64,000 bases of DNA, from positions 1-64,000 of the forward strand of contig NZ_JAKEEC010000016.1 of the NCBI RefSeq assembly GCF_021483235.1, in the 5' to 3' direction. Made by a program: the position numbers and the translations under genes. The notes beneath the pieces are model-generated. The model did not search any database and was not told the origin of the DNA. It was given only the letters and a program-made list of their open reading frames with translations. How positions within the stretch are numbered: the stretch's first letter is position 1; the number at the start of each line of letters is the position of its first letter. The stretch comes from Arthrobacter alkaliphilus (GTDB taxonomy: Bacteria > Actinomycetota > Actinomycetes > Actinomycetales > Micrococcaceae). Shown in pieces: positions 52,109 to 61,292 of this stretch.

Positions 52109-52837
52109 CTAACCGGGACCGCTCCACAAGCGACGCCACCACGGCCGCTTGCCGGCATGCTCCTGGTTCACGGCCTCCCGGGCTGCCGTAGCCTCGGCAG
52201 CCGCCGCCCGGCGCTCGCGCCAGCGTTCCACCTCGACGCCGACGTCGCGGGTTTTCGTGATCACCGGAGGCCCGCCTTGGAGCTGGCGCCGTGCATCGAT
52301 GACCCGGGCGTTGAAGTCCTCCACAAGCTCGCGCACCTGATTTTCCGAGTACAAGGCATCAAGGTTCGCATCCAATTCGGCATCCTCGGCGCGGAGCAGA
52401 ATGGCCTTCGGACCGAGTCCGCTGAGATGCTCCCGCTGGATAAGGCCTTTCACCCACCAATCGGGATCGTAGCGCTCCCCCAGCCCGGGGATCGGCTTTC
52501 CTGCGTACTTGAGGTTGTCGAACTTTCCTTGCGCCATGGCGTCGCGGATCAGATATTCCGCCCTGGCGGCATCGTCCACCTTCTTGCGCTTCCGGCGCTC
52601 TTCCTCGCCTGCGGCCTCAAGCTCGGCTTCCTCCTCGGCCGTCATGCCTGCCGCCCGGACGTTCCGCAGCTCCAGGGCCCGCTCCAGCTTTCGCTTGAAC
52701 GCACTGTTTTCGCCGCTCACGTCAATCACCCGCCTTCGCTTGCGCAATCTTGGATCTGCTTCCAAGTATTCCGCAAATGGAAGATCGAGGGACGGCACCT
52801 GCGGAGGCGGACTCTGGCCACTGCCCGCCGACCTCAC
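52109..52837 (-). CDS. DUF1992 (DnaJ-homologue-associated) protein
   Basis: 242 residues, highly charged. The DUF1992 core is at about 85-160 with IRDAMAQGKFDNL, GKPIPGLGE and DPDWWVKGLIQRE. The flanks are Glu/Arg/Lys-rich and probably coiled. It starts with GTG at 52837. Family function is unknown. It is divergent from the DUF2630 gene across 40 bp. Confidence 0.85.
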   Translation of the reverse strand: MRSAGSGQSPPPQVPSLDLPFAEYLEADPRLRKRRRVIDVSGENSAFKRKLERALELRNVRAAGMTAEEEAELEAAGEEERRKRKKVDDAARAEYLIRDAMAQGKFDNLKYAGKPIPGLGERYDPDWWVKGLIQREHLSGLGPKAILLRAEDAELDANLDALYSENQVRELVEDFNARVIDARRQLQGGPPVITKTRDVGVEVERWRERRAAAAEATAAREAVNQEHAGKRPWWRRLWSGPG

Positions 52838-52877
52838 TAACCTGACAGGTAACGGCTAGTTCAGGAAGAGGGTCATC

Positions 52878-53129
52878 ATGGACGAACAAGGCATTCTCCA
52901 GCGCATCCACTCACTGGTGGAGGAAGAGCGTGAGCTTCGAGAAAAGGCGGAGGCGGCCCCGCCAGGGCCCGGGCATGCCCCTGACCGCACAAGACTGGAG
53001 CGCATTGAACAGGACCTGGATCAATGCTGGGACCTGCTGCGGCAACGGCGGGCCAAGAGACAGTACGGCGAGAACCCGAACGAGGCTAAACCGCGGCCCC
53101 CAAAGCAGGTGGAGGGCTACATCGGCTGA
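52878..53129 (+). CDS. DUF2630 protein
   Basis: 83 residues. The helical N-terminus (ILQRIHSLVEEERELR) and RLERIEQDLDQCWDLLRQRRA are the DUF2630 pattern, and the C-terminus is Pro/Lys-rich. Function unknown. AGGAAGAGGG precedes ATG 52878. A strong terminator follows. Confidence 0.87.
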   Translation: MDEQGILQRIHSLVEEERELREKAEAAPPGPGHAPDRTRLERIEQDLDQCWDLLRQRRAKRQYGENPNEAKPRPPKQVEGYIG

Positions 53130-53144
53130 GCCGTATGAAACGCG

Positions 53145-53181
53145 GGACGACGACGGCGGGAGGCTCCCGCCGTCGTCGTCC
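53145..53181. terminator. Bidirectional terminator hairpin
   Basis: A perfect 17-bp stem (53145-53161 with 53165-53181) closes a 3-nt GGC loop between two convergent genes (stops at 53129 and 53185). No T run is present on either side, so termination would rely on stem strength. Confidence 0.75.
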
Positions 53182-53184
53182 GCG

Positions 53185-54096
53185 TTAGGCGCGGAGTGCG
53201 GCGCGGACGCTGAGATAGATGCCCGTATGATCCAGTTCGCCGAGCCCCAGCGCAATCATCGTTTGGAATGCCCTGCGGACGCTGCTCGAAACCGGCAGGT
53301 CCAGCCCGGCATCTGCCGCCGTTTCCGCGATGAACGTCAAGTCCTTCAATTGGTTCTTTGCCGATCCGCCGCCTTGAAAATCGTGTTCGAGCCAGCGATG
53401 GCCCTTTTGTTGAAGGACTTCTGAGTTGGCCAGGCCTCCGGCAAGTATTTCTTGCACGTGCCCGGAATCCAGCCCGGAAGCCTCGGCGAGGGCCATGGCC
53501 TCGGCGATTGCCGTTACCGTTGCGGCCACAACGATTTGGTTGCAGGCTTTGGCAATCGAGCCTGCGCCCGTGTTCCCGAACCGCAGGACGGTGGAGCCGT
53601 AGAGTCCGAGCAGCGGCCTAAGGCGCTCCACCACCTCGTGGGGACCCCCGACCATGATGCTGAGGCGTCCCTGTTCGGCGCCAATGGTGCCGCCGCTGAG
53701 CGGAGCGTCAATGACGGTCACTCCCGAGGTCTTCCGGCATTCCTCGGCGAAGGCGGCGACAGCGACGGGCGACACCGTTCCGTGGACCACCAGAATCGGG
53801 TTGTCGATGCCGGCGGCCTTCCACCCCGCAAGGAGCCCGTCGGGTCCGTGCAGGAGCTGCTCGACTTGGGGGAGGTCGGGCAGGACGGTCAGCACCACGT
53901 TGCTGGCCGTTTCCGCCGGGGAATCCACGGCATGTCCCCCGAGGATGGCTTTGGCCTTGCGGGCCGTCCGGTTCCAGAGCTTCAGCGGCACTCCCGCGGC
54001 GATGAGGTTTCGGGCGATGGGGGCTCCCATCGGCCCGGTACCCAGCAGGGCCACCGACGAGGGAACGCCTTTCTCAGCGTTGCTCATCTGCGTCAT
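53185..54096 (-). CDS. 3-hydroxyisobutyrate-dehydrogenase-family oxidoreductase
   Basis: 303 residues. LLGTGPMGAPIARNL (about residues 18-32) is the NAD(P) motif, DAPLSGGTIGAEQG (about 130-143) the substrate loop and AKACNQ (about 185-190) holds the catalytic Lys. The group includes tartronate semialdehyde reductase and L-threonate dehydrogenase. It is the last gene of the TRAP operon, 3 bp after the permease. A hydroxyacid carried by the TRAP system is the likely substrate. Confidence 0.86.
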   Translation of the reverse strand: MTQMSNAEKGVPSSVALLGTGPMGAPIARNLIAAGVPLKLWNRTARKAKAILGGHAVDSPAETASNVVLTVLPDLPQVEQLLHGPDGLLAGWKAAGIDNPILVVHGTVSPVAVAAFAEECRKTSGVTVIDAPLSGGTIGAEQGRLSIMVGGPHEVVERLRPLLGLYGSTVLRFGNTGAGSIAKACNQIVVAATVTAIAEAMALAEASGLDSGHVQEILAGGLANSEVLQQKGHRWLEHDFQGGGSAKNQLKDLTFIAETAADAGLDLPVSSSVRRAFQTMIALGLGELDHTGIYLSVRAALRA

Positions 54097-54099
54097 GGC

Positions 54100-56040
54100 C
54101 TAGAACGGGATCAGCCCGGCGAGGGCCGGCAGGAAAGTACTGAACCACGGCACCGCCGCGAGCACCAAAATCCCCACGAAGAGGGCGAGAAGGTACGGCC
54201 AGAAGTGCTTGAGGCTGTTCTCCACGGTTTCCCGGGCCGTGGCGCACGCGACGTAGAAGCCGACACCCGCCGGCGGCGCGAACGACCCTATGCCCATGGA
54301 AATGATGAGCACCATGGCATATTGCACCGGGTTAACGCCGAAGTCTGTGGCGATAGGCAGCAGCAACGGGGCGAAGATCAGCACCGCCGGCAAGCCCTCG
54401 AGGAGTTGGCCCATGATGACGAGCAGGATGACCGTGAAGAGCATGAAGAGGATCGGGGAATCCCCGAGGCTGGACATGAGGTCGTGGATTTGCTGCGAGA
54501 CGCCGGCGAGGGCAAGTGTCTGGGCAAGCGGAGAGGCGGCAGCGATGATGAAGAGCACCATGCCCGCCGTCGTCGTGGTTTCCCGGAGGGTGTCACCGAG
54601 CAGCCGCTTGCTGCCGCGGCGATAGGCGGCCGCCAGGACGAATGCGTACGCGACGGCGACGGACGAGACTTCTGTCGGCGTCGCGAACCCGCTCAGGATA
54701 CCGGCCACCATGCCGACCGGCAGGAGAAGGGTGGGCAGCGCGAAAAACGTAGCCGAACCGCGTACCCGCCAGCTTGCCTTGGGACTGGCCACCCCGCCAT
54801 GCTTGCGTGCACGCAGGAAGACGAGCGCCATGACTACGAGCGCCAGGAAAGCTGCCGGCACGAAGCCGGCGAGGAAAAGGGTGGTGGTCGAAATCGTGGT
54901 GATGGAGCCAAGGACGAGAAGGACGATGCTTGGCGGGATGGTTTCACCCATGATCGCGGACGCCGACAGCACTGCAACAACCTCCGCGCGTGGATATTTG
55001 CGCTCTTCAAGCATGCCGCGCATGGTGGTGCCGACGGCCGCGACGTCGGCGACCTTCGAGCCCGAGATGCCGGAGAAAATGTACATCGTCACGACAACCA
55101 CGTGCAGCAGTCCCCCGCGCAAGTGCCCGATAAGGGCGTCGACGAGCTTGGCCAGAGGGAGGGTGAGTCCGGCGGAGTTCATCACTGTGCCGGCCAGGAT
55201 GAAGAACGGGATCGCCAAGAGCACGAATCCCTTCGCGCCCGAGGCCATGCCGATCGGGATCGCGCTGACCTCGGAAATCCCTCCGAGGTAGAGGTAGGTC
55301 CCTGAGGCAAGGGCAAGCACGAACGCGATGGGAAGTCCAAGGAACAGCAGGAAGAACAGAACCGCGAGCACCGTGCCAAGGAGGATGTTGGGCGAGGCAT
55401 AGTAAAAGAGCGGCGGCGCCAGGAGTATGACGACGGCCAGGACTGCAGCGATGCCGGCGGCTACCAGGACGGCGCGCTTTTGCTGCCGCCAAAGCTTGAC
55501 GAGCGCGAACCAGGCAATCAGGACCATGCCGAGCGAGAACGGCATGGAGACCCAGAACACCGGGAGCTGGAGGATGGGCGTCTTCTCCCCGGTTTGCTGG
55601 ACCAGCGTGGGAACGAAAAGTGTGAAAGCACCGGCGCTCATCACGAAGACCAGCCAGTCCACCAGCGCAGCCAAATAGGGCTTCCACGCAGCGGGAAGCC
55701 GCATGACCAAGGCCTGCACCGACATGTGGGCACCCTTGGGATAGGCGATTGCCCCACCCATGAAGGCGATAGTCAGGAGGGCTATCTCGGAGACTTCCTG
55801 GGTCCAAAGGACCGAATCGCCCGTGGCCACACGGACGGTGATGTTCAACAGGATGACGGCGAGTTCGGCAAGGATCGCTGCACCCACAATCCACTCCAAA
55901 GCCCGGTCCAGCCACATCGCGCCGCTCCAGCCGGGGGTCACGTGGCCCGCGTGCAGGATCTCCTCGGCATCAGGCGGGAGGGCCTCTTCCAGGTCCCGTG
56001 AAATGAGGGTGTGTTCCATGGTGGTCCAGACTTTCGACAT
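54100..56040 (-). CDS. TRAP transporter fused permease (DctQ-DctM)
   Basis: 646 residues. The DctQ part (about 45-195, four helices, with LWTQEVSEIALLTIAFMGG) is fused to the 12-helix DctM part, with IPFFILAG, FSGISGSKVAD and SFAPPAGVGFY. It would import a C4-dicarboxylate or similar organic acid with the SBP. ATG 56040 lacks an SD; ATG 56019 follows TGGACC and is an alternative. It is separated from the SBP gene by a stable hairpin. Confidence 0.9.
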   Translation of the reverse strand: MSKVWTTMEHTLISRDLEEALPPDAEEILHAGHVTPGWSGAMWLDRALEWIVGAAILAELAVILLNITVRVATGDSVLWTQEVSEIALLTIAFMGGAIAYPKGAHMSVQALVMRLPAAWKPYLAALVDWLVFVMSAGAFTLFVPTLVQQTGEKTPILQLPVFWVSMPFSLGMVLIAWFALVKLWRQQKRAVLVAAGIAAVLAVVILLAPPLFYYASPNILLGTVLAVLFFLLFLGLPIAFVLALASGTYLYLGGISEVSAIPIGMASGAKGFVLLAIPFFILAGTVMNSAGLTLPLAKLVDALIGHLRGGLLHVVVVTMYIFSGISGSKVADVAAVGTTMRGMLEERKYPRAEVVAVLSASAIMGETIPPSIVLLVLGSITTISTTTLFLAGFVPAAFLALVVMALVFLRARKHGGVASPKASWRVRGSATFFALPTLLLPVGMVAGILSGFATPTEVSSVAVAYAFVLAAAYRRGSKRLLGDTLRETTTTAGMVLFIIAAASPLAQTLALAGVSQQIHDLMSSLGDSPILFMLFTVILLVIMGQLLEGLPAVLIFAPLLLPIATDFGVNPVQYAMVLIISMGIGSFAPPAGVGFYVACATARETVENSLKHFWPYLLALFVGILVLAAVPWFSTFLPALAGLIPF

Positions 56041-56068
56041 TGAGAGCGGATAAGTGTGTGGAGAGGCC

Positions 56069-56098
56069 GTGGCGGGAGCCCGGGAGGGCTCCCGCCAC
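56069..56098 (-). terminator. Intercistronic hairpin between TRAP SBP and permease
   Basis: A perfect 13-bp GC-rich stem (56069-56081 with 56086-56098) and 4-nt loop lie 12 bases after the SBP stop. There is no T run. Such hairpins often protect the upstream message or cause partial termination, giving more binding protein than permease. Confidence 0.65.
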
Positions 56099-56109
56099 AG
56101 ATTGAGGGA

Positions 56110-57147
56110 TTACTTCGCAGGTTTGAAAGCGACCGCTTGGTCGAAGAAGTCTTGTCCAATGAGCTTCGAGAATTCCGGGTAGAGGCTCTTCGAGACGGCT
56201 TTGAACTCTTCGATGCTGGAAGCGCTCAGCTCGTTCGCTTTCATGCCCTTGGCGGTCAGCTCGTCCAACTGCTTCTTCGCCTGGTCTGTGTCGTACGTGG
56301 TTTTGAACGAGGCGGTTTCCGTCGAGGCGTCAGTCAGCGCCTTTTGCTGGTCAGCGCTGAGGGTTGCCCATTTCTTCGATGACAAGGCGAGTACCCACGC
56401 GTCGTTGATGTGGTTGGTCATCGACACGTACTTCTGCACCTCGGAGAATTTGTTGGTCCAGGGCACCTCGATGGGATTCTCCTGGCCGTCGATCGTGCCC
56501 GTTTGCAGGCCCGTGAAGACTTCGGAGAAGGCCATGGTGGTGGGGCTGGCGCCGAGCTTGCCGAAGAAGTCCGTCCACAATGTGTTGCCGGGTACGCGGA
56601 TCTTCAATCCTTTGAGGTCTGCAGGTTGCGTAATCGGACGGACGGAGTTGGTGATTTCACGGCCTGTCCGGGTGAGGAAGCTCAGCGCGACAGTGTCCTT
56701 TTTGGCGAGCTTGTCTTTCAGGTCCTGGCCGGGTTTCCCTGCCAGGAATGCCGCCTCTTCGCTGGTGTCCTTGAAGAGGTAGGGAATGCTGATCGCGTTC
56801 ATTTCGGGCACCACCGAAGCGTAGACCGAGGTTGAAAGGATCAATGCGTCCAACGAACCACCCTGAAGGCGGGTGACCGCGGCGTTTTGGTCGCCGCTGA
56901 AGCTGGTTCCGTTGGGAACGACGGTCACCACCACCGATCCGTTGGAGGTCTTCTTCACCTGGTCCGCGAAGTGCTGTGCAGACACGCCTACTGAAGAGGT
57001 GATCGGATCAGGAATGGACAACTGGATTTTGGCGACCGGTGCTGCCTGGCCGCCGCCGGAAGCGCCGGCGGGGGCACATCCGGCAAGGGCGATTGCAGCC
57101 ATGCTGCAGGCTAGTACTCCGGTGATGGCGCGGGTCTTGGTGTTCAT
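56110..57147 (-). CDS. TRAP transporter substrate-binding lipoprotein (DctP)
   Basis: 345 residues. The signal ends with ALAGC. The mature part has the DctP layout: NGTSFSGDQ near residue 80, NSVRPITQPADLKGLKIRVP (short form: PADLKGLKIRVP, about 155-166) and the TGTIDGQENP motif (about 190-199) with the carboxylate-binding Arg nearby. ATG 57147 follows AAAGG and starts the signal; the longer frame from 57195 does not. It binds an organic acid outside the membrane. Confidence 0.9.
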   Translation of the reverse strand: MNTKTRAITGVLACSMAAIALAGCAPAGASGGGQAAPVAKIQLSIPDPITSSVGVSAQHFADQVKKTSNGSVVVTVVPNGTSFSGDQNAAVTRLQGGSLDALILSTSVYASVVPEMNAISIPYLFKDTSEEAAFLAGKPGQDLKDKLAKKDTVALSFLTRTGREITNSVRPITQPADLKGLKIRVPGNTLWTDFFGKLGASPTTMAFSEVFTGLQTGTIDGQENPIEVPWTNKFSEVQKYVSMTNHINDAWVLALSSKKWATLSADQQKALTDASTETASFKTTYDTDQAKKQLDELTAKGMKANELSASSIEEFKAVSKSLYPEFSKLIGQDFFDQAVAFKPAK

Positions 57148-57206
57148 GCGATGCCTTTCTTCATTGGAAGGATGCGATCCGGATGGGGGAAGCAAGGAGG
57201 TCGGTT

Positions 57207-58562
57207 TCAGGCTCCCGCGGGTACGGGCTGGGCGATGAACGCTTCGGTTTCGCGGCGCAACTCAAGGGCTTGGGCCAGCGAGTCGTCAATGACGACGTCG
57301 TCCCAGCGGACAACCGCCCCCTTCGGGACGTCGTTGCGCAGCTCAACGTGGTGGGCCAAGGCTACCGGCAGTGCCCCGGTGGCGACGGAATGCTTCGCCG
57401 AAACCAGCTTGCCCCACACCGTGAATCCGCCCTCGCCGTCGAGGAACTCTCCGGCTTTGAGCTCCTTCTTTGCGGTGGCGACCACGTCGCCGAAGAATCC
57501 GACGGGTGCTCCGGTCGGAATTCCGCGCAGTGCGGCGTTGGCGATTGACACGTTCAGTTCGAGACCTACGTAGTGGTACGGGCGGTACAGCGCTGCGTAC
57601 TGGCCGGTGGGGTCCGGGTGCCAGGGATATTCGTTGAAGCAACCGGAGACGTAGGCGTTTGTAGCCTTGACGACGACGAAGACGCCTTCCTGGGTGTTGT
57701 GGCTGATCCAGGTGCCGTCACGGTTCACGCTGGACATGACATCCACGCTGCCTTCATGGGCGAGTGAGCCCCCGACCTCGTTTGGCCGGCAAATCGTGGC
57801 AATCTCTTCGACATTGCCAGGCGTGAAGCTGAGCCCGGAGTCGGACGGGGCAAGGCCTGCACCATTGGCGACGGCAGCCATCTCAATGGCGGCCTTCGTG
57901 CCGTCGCGGAACGAGGTGTGCATGTACGGGTTGAGCTGGCCGGAGTCGGTGAGTTCCTTCGAGAACTCCCAGTTCTCCCAGACGTTGTCCGGATTCATCT
58001 CATGGTAGTGCTCAAGGTACTTGGCCCCCTTGCCCGCGCAGACAACGTCGAATCCGCTGGTACGTGCCCAGTCAACCAACTCCATGATGAGTGCAGGTTG
58101 GTCGCCGTAGGCCATTGAATAGACGACGCCGGCCGCTTCTGCGCGCTTGGCCAGGGCAGGGCCAGCCAACGCGTCCGCCTCAACGGTCACCATGATGATG
58201 TGCTTCTTGGTTTCGATGGCGCGCAGGGCGTGCTTGATTCCCACGATCGGGTTGCCTGTGGCTTCGACGATCACGTCGATGTCGACGTCGAACAGTTCGT
58301 CTGCGTTAGCCACGATCGCCGTGGTGCGGTCCTTGAGTGCCGTGGCAATATCCGGAGCGATCTGCTCGGCAGGCCATTCAACAAGGGCGAAAGCACCTTC
58401 TGCGCGCTTCACGTTGATGTCGGCGATGGCCACCACGTGGATCCCGGGAATGTTGTTGGACTGGGCGAGGTACATCGTGCCGTAACGCCCGGCGCCGATG
58501 AGGCCGACCCTGATGGGGCGGCCTTCCTGCTCGCGGTCGACAAGGAGTTTGTGAAGGTTCAC
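57207..58562 (-). CDS. SAF-domain homoserine-dehydrogenase-like oxidoreductase
   Basis: 451 residues. VGLIGAGRYG (about residues 19-28) is the NAD(P) motif, and VEATGNP (about 99-105) the following strand. A C-terminal SAF-type region appears near RNDVPKGAVVRWDDV (about 412-426). This oxidoreductase type is found with transporters for sugar acids, but its reaction is not settled. It starts with GTG at 58562 after AAGAGAG. It is the first gene of the LacI-controlled operon. Confidence 0.8.
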   Translation of the reverse strand: MNLHKLLVDREQEGRPIRVGLIGAGRYGTMYLAQSNNIPGIHVVAIADINVKRAEGAFALVEWPAEQIAPDIATALKDRTTAIVANADELFDVDIDVIVEATGNPIVGIKHALRAIETKKHIIMVTVEADALAGPALAKRAEAAGVVYSMAYGDQPALIMELVDWARTSGFDVVCAGKGAKYLEHYHEMNPDNVWENWEFSKELTDSGQLNPYMHTSFRDGTKAAIEMAAVANGAGLAPSDSGLSFTPGNVEEIATICRPNEVGGSLAHEGSVDVMSSVNRDGTWISHNTQEGVFVVVKATNAYVSGCFNEYPWHPDPTGQYAALYRPYHYVGLELNVSIANAALRGIPTGAPVGFFGDVVATAKKELKAGEFLDGEGGFTVWGKLVSAKHSVATGALPVALAHHVELRNDVPKGAVVRWDDVVIDDSLAQALELRRETEAFIAQPVPAGA

Positions 58563-58658
58563 TGGAGTCTCTCTTCATTGGAGTGCGATGCGAAGGAAAC
58601 CCGGCCGCCTAGGCGGAGGGACAACTTCCTTGTCGCGTTTTGCGTGAAAACTACCCGG

Positions 58659-58706
58659 AGTGGAACCGGTTCCACTTTTGTACCACTCGGTGCTAAGCTG
58701 TGTCAA
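58659..58706 (-). promoter_or_regulatory. LacI operator and promoter of the TRAP operon
   Basis: Read on the minus strand, TTGACA (58706-58701) and TACAAA (58682-58677) are spaced 18 bp. Immediately downstream is AGTGGAACCGGTTCCACT (58659-58676), a perfect 18-bp palindrome with the central CCGG typical of LacI/GalR operators. The site covers the predicted transcription start, so binding would block initiation. The LacI gene itself starts 93 bp away on the other strand. Confidence 0.78.
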
Positions 58707-58798
58707 CGACTCCAAGTCGAACGCCTTCACGAAGACGAACGCGGCGGCAAAGAGCTGAAATGCAAGATAAACCCAGTGGATTTCCCCAAGGAGGAGCG

Positions 58799-59833
58799 GT
58801 GAAGAAGGCCCCGACCATTCGCGATGTGGCGGCGAGCGCGGGCGTTTCCGTTTCCGTGGTGTCCCGGGTATTAAACCCGGACTCAGGACCCGTGGCGCCG
58901 GCCAAGCGACAGGACGTCCTCAGGGTGATCGATGAACTTGGTTACCGTCCACGGGCCGCAGCCCGCGAATTGAGCGCAGGACACGCCCTCACCATTGGCC
59001 TGGTGGTTACCGATCTGTCCAACCCGTTCTTCGCCCGGCTCGCGGACCGCATTGTGTGGGAGGCCCGCAGCCACGGGATCCAAGTGGTGTTGATGACAAC
59101 CCAAGAGGATCCGCACCTGGAAGCCGATTCCCTCGACACCCTCCTCGACCGTTCCGTCAGCGGGGTCATAGCAACTCCCACCGGAGGAAACATCGAGAAG
59201 TGGGCACGCCTGCAGGACCTGGGAGTGAATGTGGTCTTCGTGGACCGCACCATCGACGAACTCGCCAACGTGGACGTCGTCAGCATCGAAAACTTCGACT
59301 CCGCCAAGCGCTCCACGCAACATCTCATCGGCCTGGGCCACACACGGATAGCGCTCGTGACCGGTCCGCTCAGCACGTCGACAGGACGGGCAAGGATCAA
59401 CGGCTACAGGGCCGCCCACGAAGAGGCGTCTCTCGCCGTCGATCCGCTCCTCATCCGGGACGTACCTTTCCGCGGCGACTCGGGCGGGGACGCCGTCGGG
59501 TCCCTCCTTTCCATGCCCCAGCCGCCGACGGGCCTCATCGTGGCCAACACCGCCCAGGTCCAAAGCTCGGTCCGGCGCCTCGTCCAAGTGGGAATCCGGA
59601 TCCCGGACGAACTGTCCGTGATCGTCTTCGACGACAACCCCTGGACCGAACTCATGTCACCGCCACTCAGCGTGATCCGGCAGCCCCTGGACATGCTCGC
59701 AGTACATTCCCTCGAACTGGTGCTGGGCAGGATGCAGGGCAAGCTGTCAGCGGACCCCCGGCTCATCGAGGTCAAAGCAGATTTCCTGGCACGCAACAGC
59801 TGCGCGCCTCTCGCCCAAACCGCAATTCACTAA
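58799..59833 (+). CDS. LacI-family transcriptional regulator
   Basis: 344 residues. TIRDVAASAGVSVSVVSRVLN (about residues 5-25; short form TIRDVAASAG...SRVLN) is the LacI helix-turn-helix, followed by the hinge and a periplasmic-binding-like effector domain (GLVVTDLSNPFFA, about 70-82). GTG 58799 has AAGGAGGAGC just before it and starts at the HTH, so it is chosen over the ATG at 58700. It is divergent from the TRAP operon and probably represses it. Confidence 0.9.
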   Translation: MKKAPTIRDVAASAGVSVSVVSRVLNPDSGPVAPAKRQDVLRVIDELGYRPRAAARELSAGHALTIGLVVTDLSNPFFARLADRIVWEARSHGIQVVLMTTQEDPHLEADSLDTLLDRSVSGVIATPTGGNIEKWARLQDLGVNVVFVDRTIDELANVDVVSIENFDSAKRSTQHLIGLGHTRIALVTGPLSTSTGRARINGYRAAHEEASLAVDPLLIRDVPFRGDSGGDAVGSLLSMPQPPTGLIVANTAQVQSSVRRLVQVGIRIPDELSVIVFDDNPWTELMSPPLSVIRQPLDMLAVHSLELVLGRMQGKLSADPRLIEVKADFLARNSCAPLAQTAIH

Positions 59834-59842
59834 GGAGAACCC

Positions 59843-60154
59843 ATGCCCGTCGTCGTCACCGCCACGTTCACCCCCAAGGAAGGATCGTTCGACCAAGTCG
59901 TCGCTGCCCTATCCCCGGCCATCGCCGAGGTCCACCAAGAGCCCGGCTGCCTCCTGTACGCCATCCACGACTCACCCAACGGCCAGATCCTCATGATCGA
60001 GAAGTGGGAGTCCGCCGAGCTGCTCGACGCCCACGGCGAAGGCGAGCCGGTCAAAAGGCTCAATGCGGCCCTCGACGGACTCCTTGAACGCCCGGTCGAG
60101 GTGATGCGCCACGAGCCTATCCCCGCAGGAACGCCGGACCAAGGCACCCTCTAG
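59843..60154 (+). CDS. Putative quinol monooxygenase (ABM domain)
   Basis: 103 residues. The antibiotic-biosynthesis monooxygenase/YgiN-like ferredoxin fold is seen in HQEPGCLLYAIH (about 31-42) and MIEKWESAELLDAH (about 51-64). AAGGAG precedes ATG 59843. It follows the LacI gene by 9 bp, so both are on one message. Small-molecule quinone or aldehyde-linked oxidation is possible but not demonstrable. Confidence 0.85.
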   Translation: MPVVVTATFTPKEGSFDQVVAALSPAIAEVHQEPGCLLYAIHDSPNGQILMIEKWESAELLDAHGEGEPVKRLNAALDGLLERPVEVMRHEPIPAGTPDQGTL

Positions 60155-60180
60155 CTGTTGGTGCGTGCCACGGAGGCAAA

Positions 60181-60651
60181 ATGGCCATTCGAAGCGCAGG
60201 AATCCTGCTGTATCGACGCAATTCCACCGCGGAACTGGAAGTTTGGATAGCCCACATGGGCGGCCCGTTCTGGGCGCGCAAGGATGAGCACGCCTGGTCC
60301 ATCCCCAAAGGCGAATACCTAGACATCGAGGACCCCTTGGTGGCTGCCAAGCGCGAGTTCGCCGAGGAGATGGGCGTTGCTGCTCCCGCCGTCGAATATC
60401 AGGAGCTCGGCGTCTTTCGGCAACCGTCCGGAAAACTCATCACGGCCTTCGCCGCGGAGACGGACTTCGCGCCCGAGGAGATCGTCAGCAACACCTTCGA
60501 GCTGGAATGGCCGCGCGGATCAGGCCTCATCCGGAGCTATCCCGAAATCGACAACGCGATGTGGGCCCCGGAATCTGTAGCCCGCTCCAAGCTGGTCAAG
60601 GGCCAGGTGCCCATCCTCGACGCCCTGGTCCGGCGCCTTGGGGGCGGTTAG
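60181..60651 (+). CDS. Nudix hydrolase
   Basis: 156 residues. The Nudix box appears as G(45)EYLDIEDPLVAAKREFAEEMG with the REFAEEMG core intact. SAGILLYRR at the start and WSIPKGE before the box fit NTP-pyrophosphohydrolase DR1025-like members. It hydrolyses a nucleoside diphosphate linked to some moiety. The stop overlaps the convergent NTF2-like gene by 4 bp. Confidence 0.88.
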   Translation: MAIRSAGILLYRRNSTAELEVWIAHMGGPFWARKDEHAWSIPKGEYLDIEDPLVAAKREFAEEMGVAAPAVEYQELGVFRQPSGKLITAFAAETDFAPEEIVSNTFELEWPRGSGLIRSYPEIDNAMWAPESVARSKLVKGQVPILDALVRRLGGG

Positions 60652-61079
60652 GGCTGGACGAGCGACTCGATCGGCCGCACGGAAAGTATGGGATCCGCGT
60701 GACGGTGGGCGACCTTCCACTCACCGTCTTCCCGGCGGAAAACCGTCGTCACCCGAAGCGGTATCGGGGACAGCTCATCGGATCCGCCAACTTTGGCCCG
60801 CGCCCATTCAATTTCGACGATGTACGCAAGGTCCGTCCCGGTACTGCCGGAGATTCGCTCGAACCTGATCGGCTCGCCCTCCCTCAGCCCGGACGATGCC
60901 CGGTCCATGGTTGCCTCGACTGCGCTCGTGCCCCGCGCGGGCGGCCCGAGCGGGTTGGCGAGCGTGACGTCGTCGCGCTTTGAGAACAGCTTCTTCTGCT
61001 GCTCCGGGTCTCCCTTGATGAACTCATCGAGCGCGTGATGGTATTTCTCCACCATCAGGTCGAGATCGGAATCCGACAT
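60648..61079 (-). CDS. NTF2/SnoaL-like protein
   Basis: 143 residues. A helical start (DLMVEKYHHALDEFIKGD) and the later FRREDGEWKVAHRHAD strand pair (about 120-135) match the SnoaL-like/YybH cone fold. No catalytic residues can be named. ATG 61079 follows GGAGG; the longer frame is not supported. The 61080-61292 gap holds no convincing gene. Confidence 0.8.
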   Translation of the reverse strand: MSDSDLDLMVEKYHHALDEFIKGDPEQQKKLFSKRDDVTLANPLGPPARGTSAVEATMDRASSGLREGEPIRFERISGSTGTDLAYIVEIEWARAKVGGSDELSPIPLRVTTVFRREDGEWKVAHRHADPILSVRPIESLVQP

Positions 61080-61292
61080 TGGTTCCTCCAGTCCAGCCCT
61101 TGCCCCGGAGCGGCGCGCCAAGGCCTCGTATGCGGCCATGGTGGCACCGCCTACCCGGGATGTCCATACGACGAATCCCCGTGCCAAGACCGGTCAGGAA
61201 TGGAGAAGCGCCGCTCCGGGGCCGCGCCTAGAATTGCGGTCATGGGCAACCGTCCACGCCGGCTCGGCCCCTAAATGACTTCAGGAGTGATC

